Source: Nipponacmea schrenckii
Taxonomy: Eukaryota > Mollusca > Gastropoda > Lottiidae
Reading direction: 5' to 3'
DNA length: 64,000 nucleotides
NCBI GenBank assembly: GCA_030562195.1
Contig: JAUJPP010000012.1
Span: 16,678,001-16,742,000 of the forward strand
Made by a program: the position numbers and the translations under genes. Within the stretch, counting starts at the first letter, position 1. Every line of letters begins with the position of its first letter. The notes beneath the pieces are model-generated. The model was given only the letters and a program-made list of their open reading frames with translations. It did not search any database and was not told the origin of the DNA. Positions 30,445 to 40,930 of this stretch are shown here, piece after piece.

Positions 30445-32522
30445 ATGTCGACACCTAAAAAGAAAGGTGCTACAAGGCACTGTGTGTATGCGACATGTTC
30501 CAGTGACTCTCGATACCCTGACAGACCAGACATGCAAGGTGCCTTTTTCATTAGATTTCCTCAAAACAACAAATATCCGGAAAAATGTATGAAATGGAGC
30601 AAGGCTTGCAGTCGGCAAAATTTTACAGAAAAAGACGTGAAGAAGGACACATATATATGCAGTTTGCACTTTGTTGGTAGGAAAGGACCCAGTGAAGATT
30701 ATCCAGACCCGATTCCCGTAACGGCAACTAAATATGACGTAAGTTAGTCCATCAAAAACAAAGCTAGATCTATTACTATTAGGCCTACTTGTGTACAATT
30801 CCCCCCCCCCCCTCTCACTGTGAGTCTCACACGCACACACACCAGAATACAGAGAGATGGATATACAATGCCCACTTTGTGCTGGGCCTACTGTATATCA
30901 AGTCATTTAGTCTAGGCTATAGTCAAGACAATAATAATAGGCCTAGGCCTACCGTTACTTTTTAACTTTTATTTAGTGTTAAACTATGTGCATCTTGGGA
31001 TTTGTCCACAATAAAACTTTAATTTTAGGATAATGATTTATATATCACAATATTGATATTGTGTTCCAATTGTTGTGAACTCTATCAAATATTAATTTAT
31101 ATGCATGTTGTTTATTGCAGACAATTGATGATGATGTAGAAGACAAAGAAAATATCCAGGATTCTAATTCAGAAAGCACTAAACGGCCATGCTACCATGA
31201 CATAAGAAATGTAAGCTTTTGTGTCCTTCATTTCATGATGGTTGCAACTGGTTGTTGATTTAAAGTTTTCATTCACATTTGATGTGTCTTTTAAATTATC
31301 TCCCCTTTTGTAACTACTATAGCTTATGGCCAGGTTCATTATCAATTTCTGTGAAAAAAATGGAATTGTTATTTAACCCATAAGTAGTATATTTATAATT
31401 TCTCACCAATGAAAGTGATAATTTCTGAGCAAGACATGTCACATGTATTTAAGATTTCTTAATTTTCTGTTACAGATATCTCAGTCTGATAAACAAGGTA
31501 TTATGTATGCTGACAGTGAAACCCAGACTTCAAGTTCTCTAAAATTGAACGTGAAAAAGTCCTTGAAACTGAAGATTGAGAATTATGAATTAAAGAGAAA
31601 ACTGGCAGACATTACTACTACTAATACAACTGGATTTTCTTTAGAGACAGTCCAAAAAGATGATAAGCAAATGCATTTCTACACAGGACTGACGTTCCCC
31701 CAGTTGATTGCTTGTCGCGTTTGAATCAACCAAGAAAAAGTGAAGATGCCTCTTCAGTGTCAGGTCCGCGTCGCAAATTGTCACCAAAAAATAAACTGTT
31801 TCTAACCTTAGTAAGATTACGACTAGGTTTACTTTACCAAGACCTTGCATATAGATTCAACATTTCTGTTTTAACAGTGAATGAGATTGTAACTACCTGG
31901 ATACAGTTTACTTTTCTTCAGTTTAACCGCTTAAGGCCACAAATGTTTGCATCACGTAAGAAAACCCAAAAGCATCTGCTAAGAAGTTTTAAAATGTATA
32001 AGGATGTGCGTGTTATCCTTGATGCGACAGAATTTTTCACTCAAGCACCAAGAAATTATAAACAACAGGGGAATATGTATTCCTCTTATAAAAACCACTG
32101 TCCTTGTAAAGTTTTGATTGGCATTACTCCATCTTGATCCATATCCTTTGTTTCTGATGTTTATGAGGGCTCTATTTCAGATAAGGAACTATTGAAAAAA
32201 AGTGTCATTTTGGACAAACTTTATTCTGGTGATCGTGTTATGGTAGAACGTGGTTTTAATGTTCGAGACCTGCTACTTGAGAAGGGTGCAGACATTGTAA
32301 TTCCTCCGTTTTTTAGGTGGCCGCAAAAACCTCACACCTTAAGAGGAGTGTCAGACTCGAACAATCGCAAAACTCAGGATTCATGTGGAACGTGCAATAG
32401 AGCGATTGAAAAAATTCAAAATTTTGAAGAAAATAGTACCAATAAATTCATTGTCAACATTTTCACAGACTGTTTTCATAGTAGGTTGTCTGGTTAATTT
32501 TCAGAAACCAATTGTCAAGTAA
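30445..32522 (+). pseudogene. ISL2EU THAP-DDE transposase, spliced
   Basis: Transposase of an ISL2EU (IS4EU) DNA transposon. Exon 1 (30445-30738) encodes a complete THAP domain (CVYATCSSDSRYPDRP ... YICSLHFVG, then DYPDPIP). Exon 2 is 31121-31210; exon 3 starts at 31476; all borders are GT/AG and phase 0. Exon 3 has a coiled-coil-like stretch and FYTGLTFPQL, then a frame change near 31720 leads to the DDE domain with GPRRKLS and LVRLRLGLLYQDLA. The first Asp is in VILDATEF (about 32015). In the GDRVMVERGF block a Glu stands where Asp is usual. The last Glu is in RIHVERAIERL (about 32385) after another frame change. A stop near 32136 also interrupts. The end at 32522 fits NFQKPIVK. Confidence 0.85.
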
Positions 32523-33220
32523 TTAAATTGTTCTTGTATTTTCTGTTTTGTATCATTGTCTGTGTATCTATAATTTATGTTTTTGTATTTGGTGTGTTCT
32601 TGTCTTGTATTTTACTTTTTTGTATCTGTGTGAATTTCATATCTCTCTTGTTGTATGCCTACTGTACAATGAATTGCTATCATTAGAATAATAAAGATTG
32701 ATTATTTTAAAGATTTATTATTGTATCACAATTCAACTTACAATAACAAGTATAAATATTAATATCAGACAATAGTTTACAAACTTTCAATAAACTACAA
32801 TAACAATAGGTTTGCAGTAATGTAACATAAATAGCAAGTTTTACGAGTACATCACAACAACAGTTATCTCTGTACCTTGTTGAAAAACATGTCTGCCTTA
32901 GTATTCAAATTTAAATGGTTTAAGCTCTCTAGGTATGTGCTGTATGAAATACTCAGGAACCAAAAAATGTCAACAAGTCCATCTGGACTGGCTCCCAACT
33001 GGGGGTACTTAGGATTTACCCACAGTCCAGTTTCTTTCACACAACTATCCGGATTTTTATTTGCATAGTTACTGAATGCCTTCGATTCATTTTCCCTGCC
33101 ATAACGAATAGCTGCGGTTATGCATGAGGTATAGTCATACAGTCACAGGAGACTTCGGAATAAACCACCCATTCCCGACTTGACACAAGCAACTCTCTTC
33201 GCATTAGAAGCTGTTATCCG

Positions 33221-33494
33221 GCATTGTCTATTGGAATGCCACTGTTCTGATGAATTTTGATTTTCTGTGTCCAAAATGCAAAATGGTGAACTCTGATTGT
33301 GGCATACTTTCTCCAAAGATTCCAAAAATTCCTGACACTGTTTTTTCAGAGTTTTCGGCATTGTCTATTGGAATGCCACTGTTCTGATGAATTTTGATTT
33401 TCTGTGTCCAAAATGCAAAATGGTGAACTCTGATTGTGGCATACTTTCTCCAAAGATTCCAAAAATTCCTGACACTGTTTCTTCAGAGTTTCTG
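33221..33494 (-). repeat. 137-bp tandem duplication inside the YqaJ gene
   Basis: GCATTGTCTATTGGAATGCC starts at 33221 and again at 33358. The two copies are almost identical, so the duplication is recent. Confidence 0.9.
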
Positions 33495-33677
33495 TACCGT
33501 AATCTTCAATAGAAAAATCAATGTACTCAAAGTCTAAAATATTTGACCACCCACACTCCATATTAATATTTTGTACCTCTGACAAGAAATTGTTAATTTC
33601 ACTAGAGGTCATGTTGTCATTTCTTAATGACACTGGTCTTGGATCTGACTTGATGTATGACAAAATCTGCTGACTTA

Positions 33678-33760
33678 TTATGACGCACGATTTCTTTTTT
33701 CATAGTAGAATAGGAAATGTTGAAGACTGCTGAGGGATTTTTGTCCTTTTTTCTACCAGT
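33678..33760 (-). repeat. 83-bp segment duplicated at 34373-34455
   Basis: TTATGACGCACGATTTCTTT through TTTCTACCAGT occurs at both places without a visible difference. On the minus strand it encodes RKKDKNPSAVFNISYSTMKK. It fits the SWIM-YqaJ context at 33678, so the copy at 34373, glued to a transposase fragment, is probably the derived one. Confidence 0.9.
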
Positions 33761-34455
33761 ATTCCATTGGCAAAGTTGTTGAGTACATGTTAATGGATTG
33801 TTTCCAAACTGGCTAAGAAAATCCTCTACGGCAAATAGTAGTGCTGCTACATAGAGCCTGAGCATGTACATGTCCCTCCCAAAACCATTCCACTGTTGTG
33901 CGATATTGCCAGAGTAGTATCGTAATCCACTTGTGCATAGGATGCTTGAACTTTACTCTTCACAAAATAAAACTCATTTTTACTAATATCTTGCATGGAC
34001 TCCACATGTCCACTCCTAAATAAATGTTTCCCTTTGCTTAGTGGCTTACTGGTATGAATGTCTTCATTTTCAGTATCACTAGTAGAAGTACTCTGGACAG
34101 ATGTTATAGATTCTACTATATAGTGATGGATATGCCCAGAATTGAAATGCTTAGGTAATTTGACCGAGGGGAATTTTTTCCAACCAGATATAGGTAGAAT
34201 TGGAGCCTAAATCGTTTGATCATTTTCATCAGTTTTTTTTACTTCAACTCATACCATTTTCCACCATCTACTTAGGGATCAATATTTACTTTGGAATCTA
34301 AAGCATTTTGACATCTGAAAATAAAAAATACATTCAAATTTAAATTGAGATTTCCATTAGGCCTAACCTTAGTTATGACGCACGATTTCTTTTTTCATAG
34401 TAGAATAGGAAATGTTGAAGACTGCTGAGGGATTTTTGTCCTTTTTTCTACCAGT

Positions 34456-34682
34456 AAAGTTTGGCGGAATTAGAAATGCTAAAAGTGCAATGAATCTTTC
34501 ATAGTTTATACCAGTATAATGTTTGAATAAATTCTTATGATTTGTCTTGTTGTTCATAACTTGTGCAACACCAAAATGCCTTTGCTCCTCATGTTCCTTA
34601 ATTGTCTGCTCATGTTTTCTGATCTTCATCTTCATAGATTCTATCTCTGCAGCATGGGACAGGACATCCAATGGTGACACCC
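34456..34682 (-). pseudogene. ISL2EU transposase exon of a second, minus-strand element
   Basis: Begins at an acceptor (TTACTTATATAG on the minus strand) and encodes a coiled coil (EIESMKMKIRKHEQTIKEHE) followed by FKHYTGINYERFIALLAFL, the counterpart of FYTGLTFPQL in the plus-strand copy. It ends abruptly in the duplicated 83-bp segment. No DDE domain follows, so this is a broken second copy. Confidence 0.7.
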
Positions 34683-34784
34683 CTATATAAGTAAAAAGAT
34701 GCAAACAATAAGAATGAACAAATGGTGAATAACAATTATATACTTAAAGCCTATTATTAACAAGAACTTGTTTTATCATTTCAG

Positions 34785-35399
34785 ACCCGTAATCTGAAAC
34801 ACAACAAACCAGTTTTCACCACTGGTTGTGGAAATTTATCTGTACATAGACAGTCGCCAGTTACTTTGCCTCCACAATTTCAAGATTTAAATGTCAGTAT
34901 TTCCCTTGAAGAAATAGAGCGGATAGAAGAGGAGACCCGCCAGCAGAACACCTGCAACAAGTGGTACCAACATAGGCGGAACAGACTGACAGCCTCCAAC
35001 TTTGGGAAAGTGCTTAAAAGGAAGGCAAAACCAACAGATTCATTTATTAAGAGTGTACTAAACCAAAATTCATTTTCTTCGGAAGCAATGGAATATGGCA
35101 AAAGACAAGAAAAAAATGCCAAAGCCAAGTATCTAGAGACTTTCCTTTCCAGACATATACATGAGTGTGGATTTGTTATTAACCCAGAGTTCACATTCCT
35201 TGGAGCCTCTCCTGACGGAAAACTCTGTGACAATGGTGACACAGGAATAATAGAAATAAAATGTCCATTTACAGAAAGGAATATGGACACAGAAGAGGCA
35301 TGTGAACATAAAGCCAATTTCTGTCTCAAAAAAGAGGGCGAGAATATCCATTTGAACAGAAACCATGTGTATTATGCGCATAACATAAAAGTTAATTAG
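34785..35399 (+). pseudogene. YqaJ nuclease exon of an ISL2EU element, plus strand
   Basis: Starts at a clean acceptor (TTATCATTTCAG) and is open for 204 codons. YqaJ motifs: WYQHRRNRLTASNFGKVLK, EYGKRQEKNAKAKY, then INPEFTFLGASPDGKL and the catalytic IIEIKCPF (E-x-K). The end HVYYAHN then stops, where the family normally continues with a QIQ-type helix, so the C-terminus is truncated by one or two short elements. It is not the same copy as the minus-strand YqaJ at 32880-33663: the sequences differ clearly. It lies in an intron of the minus-strand THAP/transposase gene. Confidence 0.75.
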
Positions 35400-35814
35400 T
35401 GAAATATGATACATGCTCTCAACTATAGACCTCTAGCTAACAACAAATCTGTTTTATTTAATAAGAGTCGTGTAGGTATATATTAAAATGAAAATGTAAA
35501 TTACAGGTATTCTAATTTGATATCTACATGAACTGTTTTCTAATGTTGTTGATAAAAGATGTAAATAAAACCAGCTTGAAACTACATATATGTATATGTA
35601 TGAAGATAAAATATTTGTTTTGTTTTGTTCCTGTTTTCAGCTGAATCTTTCAATTATACATGACATATGAAATTATACATGACATATGAAGGCTTGTCAA
35701 GTATTACTGGTGGAGGAAAGCACTTTAACAGTTTTTTTTGACAAACATCTACAACCGGCTATCGAAACCTAGGCCTACAGTGTATGTATATGCTGACATA
35801 AAATTCTGCACATC
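35400..35814. other. Non-coding stretch before the THAP exon
   Basis: AT-rich, with a short direct repeat (ATTATACATGACATATGAA twice at 35650-35690). No gene recognised. Confidence 0.4.
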
Positions 35815-35970
35815 TCATTCGCTTCGCATTTTCTTAGATTGGTTAAGGTTTTCATCCAAAGCTACCAAATGTCGCTTCTTTGGAAGTGGTCGCGATGGGA
35901 TGCATCTGGTACCATCAGCCGGAATTGGGTCTGGATGTTCCTGTGTAGGACCATTTCCTCCAATGAAATG
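35815..35970 (-). pseudogene. THAP gene exon 2 (minus-strand ISL2EU)
   Basis: On the minus strand an acceptor (ACTTTTGCAG) at 35971 is followed by HFIGGNGPTQEHPDPIPAD, which is the part of an ISL2EU THAP domain after the C-x2-H cysteine. The matching first part, ending ...VICSK at a GT donor in phase 0, is at 46022-46225. The two exons would join exactly at the expected place, so the 10-kb stretch between them is an intron holding a BEL element and a LINE. The frame closes at 35815-35817. Confidence 0.7.
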
Positions 35971-36093
35971 CTGCAAAAGTGATAATAAAAATGTCCATTA
36001 GATAATCTGTCAATGAAATAATTACAACTGGTAATATTGTGGAATCTTCTGAAAGTGACAATTAAAGTTCTGTGCCTCGGACTAACTCAATAT

Positions 36094-39000
36094 AAGCTCA
36101 ACAACACGAAGGAAAAGAAAAGCTTCCAGCTGATGTTCTAACAACAATTCTCGAGACTTATACCGATGACAATCCTCTTCTAATGGAGCTGATGGACATT
36201 ATTCATTCTGAGGTCAAGAAATTGGAGCAGATAAACACCATAAGTCAGCAGAAAGTCAAGATCGTTTCAAGTAAGCCAGCAACAGCTGTAAAACCAGAAA
36301 CTCTTCCTTCAGGCAGTGCCACAGCTATGCCCGCTACGTCATCCACTCAGTCATCAAGATCTTCCAAAACCAAACTTTTCAAGAGACCAGCTCGTCTTTG
36401 TCAATTTTGTGGTGGTCAACACAATACATTCCAGTGTACACTTTCTGTTGACGATCGTGTCAAAGCTGCCAGGTCACATAATCGGTGTATGAACTGTCTA
36501 AAAGATTCTCACTTAGTTGAAAACTGCCCTTCACATTGGAGATGTTCAATATGTAAAGAATCTCATCATACAGCAATTCATGGTTCGAATATATTACTGT
36601 CTACATCAGGGAAGTCACAAAGAACTACACCTTCACAGACTGGTACAACGAACGCAGCTTTAACAGGTACAGAAAGTTTAGCAGATGTATTATCAGATGT
36701 TAGTTCTCCACAATCACAGACCGATTCTCACAAGTTACCAGAACTACAGTCTTGTTCAGGCCCAGTATTACTGAAGACGGCTGTTGCTCCGGTACAGAAT
36801 GGTCCAACTACGCTAGAAACTAACTTCTTCTTTGATGAAGGTTCAACATTAACCTATATCAAGTCACAACATGCCAGAAATCTCAAATTGGTTCCATATG
36901 GTAAAAGGCGCATTGTCATTGACTCTTTTGGTGGACGTTCCAGCCTGTACGAATTCCCTGTTGGTTCCATCGATGTCATAACAGATGATGGGGTTGTTCG
37001 TTTAGAAGTTTTATTCAAAGATCAGATTGTACAGCCCATTAGTTGCAATTCATGGTCAGATTGTCTACAGAAAGATCATCTCAAACAACTACGATTGGCG
37101 AACCAATTCGATCAACTGTATTTCGATGTCCATATATTGATTGGTTTGGACTCTGTCTGGAAATTCATCAAACCTGAAATCATTCTCGGGTTTCCATTGG
37201 TACAAGCATCCAATTTGGGTTATCTTGTTTATGGTCCAGTCACTAACCAGGTATTTGCAGCTAGTGGGACTGCAACGCAATGTTTCGTGGTAGAATCTTC
37301 TGGACATGATGACGTTGAATGGATATCCATAGATCATACAGATTTTGAATTGCACGACAAGGTAGCCGAGTCCCTACAGATTGAATCTTTGGGAATTGAA
37401 CCGTTCAACGAGCAGACGGGCTCTGAATTTTTAGAGAGATTCATAAACCAGATAGAATTTCGTAACGGAACGTATTACGCTCCACTACCATGGTTAGACA
37501 ATCAACCAACACTACAGTCCAATCTGTCGATTGCTCTGAGCAGATTGGAACAGGTCAAGAACAGACTCCTAAAACTTAAACTTTGGGAACCATACTCCAA
37601 AATTATTCAAGATCAACTCGACAAGAACTATGTTGAACCAGTTCCAGATGAAGTTCCCTGGAAGGAAGCTGGTGCCCATTACTTAAGCCACTTTTTTGTT
37701 CTTCGTCCCGAGAGTGAAACAACTCCTTTAAGAGTCGTCTAGGCTGCCAATGCTGGAAGAACGTCTCTCAACGACTGTCTCCATACAGGACCTTGTCTAC
37801 TCCAACCATTACTTGAACTGTTACAAAGATTTCGTTGGAACAAATACGCTCTGGTTGCTGATATAGAGAAGGCATTTTTGAGAATTAAGCTGTTTGAACC
37901 AGACCGTGATTATGTTAGATTCCTTTGGTATACGGATGGAGATCCTACCAAACCGATTAAAGTCTACAGATATACCTCTGTCTTCTTCGGTGGTAAAAGT
38001 TCACCATTTATATTGAACTCCACAATTATCTACCACTTGTCCAAGTATGCAGAGGATCCAGACAACTTCAAATCTCAGGTTGCAGCAGATCTCAAAAGCA
38101 AACTATACTGCGACAACGTACTAAGTGGTCAAGATGATGAAGATACAGCCATCCAGTATTATCATTCAGCACGTCAGATTATGAGCGAAGCAGATATGAA
38201 CCTACGTCAATGGTCAACTAATCTAGAATCGCTGCAGAATATAATCAAGCAAGATGGTACTGGATCTACGAAAGAGTATACTACTTTACTTGGTATGATA
38301 TGGAATCATCTTGAAGATACTATCACATTCCCGAAGAAAACAATCATTCCATCTTCACAGAATAGGTTTACCAAACGTTCAGCTTTAAGTTCGGCCTCCT
38401 CAACATTTGATCCATTGGGATTCCTGTCTCCAGTTACTGTCAGAGCGAAGAATTTCATCTCAGATCTTTGGAAGCAGAATTATGAGTGGGATACACCTCT
38501 TCCTGCTCATCTCCATCATGAGTACCATGATATTGCGTCAAACATAGAAGCAGCATCAACAATACGAATACAACGATTCGTCGACTTTGATAAAGATGAA
38601 CCAATACAGCTACACACGTTCTGTGATGCAAGTCCAAATGTCGCAGCGGCAAGTGTTCTATATCTCTGTCAAAAAGATAAGGTCTGGTTGATTGCCTCTA
38701 AGTTTAAAATAGCTTCTTCGAAACGTCAATACACAGTACCAAGATGGGAACTGGTTGCTATGGTGATTGGTTGCCGATTATCTCAAGCATTGAAGGATAT
38801 TCTTGTCAAAGATTTCAAAATGGTTGAACAGTTTTTCTGGACGGACTCGAGCATATGTCTTTCATGGTTGTCATCTACTAAGAAACTGGATATTTTTGTA
38901 AGAAATCGTCTTGATGAGATTCAGCGGTTGTCAGATGTCAGGAAATGGAATCACGTCAGATCAGAAGAGAATCCAGCTGACTTGCCATCAAGAGGTTGTA

Positions 39001-39815
39001 CATCGGATCAATTCATCCAATCGAGAATATGGTTTTCTGGACCTGACTGGTTGCCTTATCCCGAGAAATGGCCTGAACCTGTTGTTGCTAATGTTGACGA
39101 ACCAACTTCAAATGGTAACATAACATGTGCTGTTGCTTCATCTGAGAGTGGCTTAAATGGTACACTTAGTCAGCTACTTGATGTCTCCAGATACAGTTCT
39201 TATGAAAAACTACTTCGCATAGTGGTATATGTTCAGCGGTTCATACAGAATTTGAAACAGTGTCATCTGGTTAACAGACAACATCACGATACAACATTTA
39301 GAGACATTCCAGTTCCTTCGACAGAAGAGGTTCAACGTGCTGATATCAGCATTCTTGAAGCTCATCAAAAGGAATGTTTTCCAGTTGAACTTGCATACTT
39401 ACTCAAGAATCCGAATTCTGGAAAGACCAGGCCTCAACTTGTCCGTCAATTGTGCTTACGACTCAACTGGTGTAACCTGATTGTCGCTCCCGGCAGACTC
39501 GAGCGTGCACAGCTCGACACAGATGCCAAATTACCAATTCTGATAGCCAGGAAGACGTATTTAACGGACCTATTAGTTAAATCAGTACATTCTAATCAAC
39601 TACATGCAGGAGTGAGCTCAACTGTCACAGCCTTACGTAGACGCTTTTGGTTACCAGCAGCACGCAGTGAAGAGTTCTGCGGCGATGTGTTATTTGTCGT
39701 TATCATGTTGGCAAACCTTTCAGACTTCCTCCATCTCCAGCCTTACCAGATTTTCGTCTGAATCGCCTTAAACCATATTCAACGGTTGGTATCGACTTTA
39801 CGGGTCATCTTATGA
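36094..39815 (+). pseudogene. BEL/Pao retrotransposon gag-pol
   Basis: A long LTR-retrotransposon polyprotein, 5'- and 3'-truncated. Gag end with zinc knuckles (CQFCGGQHNTFQC, RCMNCLKDSHLVENC, CSICKESHH). Aspartic protease with FFDEGSTLTYI (DEG instead of the usual DSG). Reverse transcriptase after an in-frame TAG at 37740-37742: VADIEKAFLRI and LYCDNVLSG, where YVDD would be expected, so the active site reads YCDN. RNase H with HTFCDASPNVAAASVLY. Integrase zinc region with HSNQLHAG, then a frame change and CVIC, ending in VGIDFTGHL at about 39810. The catalytic integrase domain is missing because LINE-A starts here. No LTR was identified at the 5' side. Confidence 0.9.
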
Positions 39816-40912
39816 TCCAATACAGGTTCAATACAGACTGTTCCAGATGGATCGAGATTGTGTTTTCTAAGTTTATTCCATCTAATCCTGAAATAAGTGA
39901 CAATCTGGACAAGATTTCTGTGCCCAGTGTAAGCCGAAAGTTTTCTACTGTCGGAACTCAAACTTGTGAACTAAATACCAGTGTAAGTGTACAAACTGAT
40001 TTTCCTTTCTGTACTTCAACTGAAAAATCAAAGTGCGAAGCCGCCATAGAGAAGATGTCAATTGAAATTTTGCGACTCTCGGATCAAATCAATGACTTAA
40101 CCAAGAAACTATCTACGGTCTCAGGTCCGATACCAGTGCCAGTTCCCACTGTTAAACCTACTCAACCTATAAATTTTGATAAAGTTAATGAACTTATAAA
40201 GAAGCAAAACCTTAAGAAGTCAACTAAAGCCATTAAGAAAACTCATGATTTTACAACTCGGCCCATTCAAAGATCCATCGCGTGTGCCGAAACCTTAGTC
40301 ATTGGAAGTTCTCTCGTGAAGTCTCTTTCTTCGTTACGACTATCAGACAACTTAGGACAATTATGTGTCATCGATACCAACAGTGGATCGACAATTAGCG
40401 AACTTAAGCCGAGATTATTACAATTACTTGGTGAAGCTACGTCTATCAAAAACATTGTGCTCTCTGTCGGAGGAAATGACATAAGCAGGAAATTAGCAAC
40501 TTTTCAACAATGTGTAAATGACTATAAGAATTTATTGAAGGACCTACTAACTAACTATAACGATATTAATATATTTGTATGTTCTGTAATCCCTCGAATT
40601 AATCCTTTTAATTTCCAGATGCAGTGCCAAAAATTTAACTATTTTCTACGGCAGTTTTGTCATGACAATAGATGTCAGTATATTAATATTTACGATTCTT
40701 TCATTTGTAGGTCCCCTCGTGAAGTTTTGGTGCAAGATGGTGTTCATTTAAATAATTTTGGAACTAATATTTTATCTCATATCATTGTAGATTCAGTTGT
40801 CAGACAGAACAGAAAATCTAATCCTTTTATTTATCCTTTAAGGTATAACTCACAGGCATTAAATTGTATTTTAAATTCACTTTCAGCAACAGCCAGACGT
40901 CTATCTTACTAA
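39812..40912 (+). CDS. LINE-A ORF1 with SGNH (GDSL-type) esterase domain
   Basis: Open for 366 codons; the first 15-20 codons belong to the BEL integrase frame, so the true start is slightly downstream. The N-terminal part has a coiled-coil-like stretch (EKMSIEILRLSDQINDLTKK) and a basic region. The C-terminal half is an SGNH hydrolase: block I ETLVIGSSLVKSL (Ser), block III LSVGGNDIS (Gly-Asn), block V QDGVHLNNFG (Asp-x-x-His). CR1-group ORF1 proteins often carry such an esterase next to RNA-binding parts. No frame break, so this is one of the best-preserved genes in the window. Confidence 0.85.
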   Translation: MIQYRFNTDCSRWIEIVFSKFIPSNPEISDNLDKISVPSVSRKFSTVGTQTCELNTSVSVQTDFPFCTSTEKSKCEAAIEKMSIEILRLSDQINDLTKKLSTVSGPIPVPVPTVKPTQPINFDKVNELIKKQNLKKSTKAIKKTHDFTTRPIQRSIACAETLVIGSSLVKSLSSLRLSDNLGQLCVIDTNSGSTISELKPRLLQLLGEATSIKNIVLSVGGNDISRKLATFQQCVNDYKNLLKDLLTNYNDINIFVCSVIPRINPFNFQMQCQKFNYFLRQFCHDNRCQYINIYDSFICRSPREVLVQDGVHLNNFGTNILSHIIVDSVVRQNRKSNPFIYPLRYNSQALNCILNSLSATARRLSY

Positions 40913-40930
40913 TTGTTTTAAACCATATAA

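Larger units (their letters stand above)
32880..34232 (-). pseudogene. ISL2EU SWIM-YqaJ nuclease
   Basis: Second protein of ISL2EU elements, convergent with the transposase. On the minus strand: a serine-rich lead (SVQSTSTSDTENEDIHT), a SWIM-like zinc segment (VKSKVQASYAQV...GGTCTCS, then after a frame change VAALLFAVEDFLS), a Cys pair before Trp (CTQQLCQW), then the YqaJ (lambda exonuclease-like) domain: SEQWHSNRQCR, ITASNAKRV and the signature LWVNPKYPQLGASPDGLVD at 33055-32995. The expected catalytic E-x-K region beyond 32880 is not visible. A 137-bp internal duplication and several frame changes break it. Confidence 0.75.

Noticed and set aside
30301..30840. 179-codon minus-strand ORF
   Set aside because: Opposite strand of the ISL2EU THAP exon 1, which has proper splice borders.
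34880..35329. 149-codon minus-strand ORF
   Set aside because: Shadow of the plus-strand YqaJ exon with GASPDGKL and IIEIKCPF.
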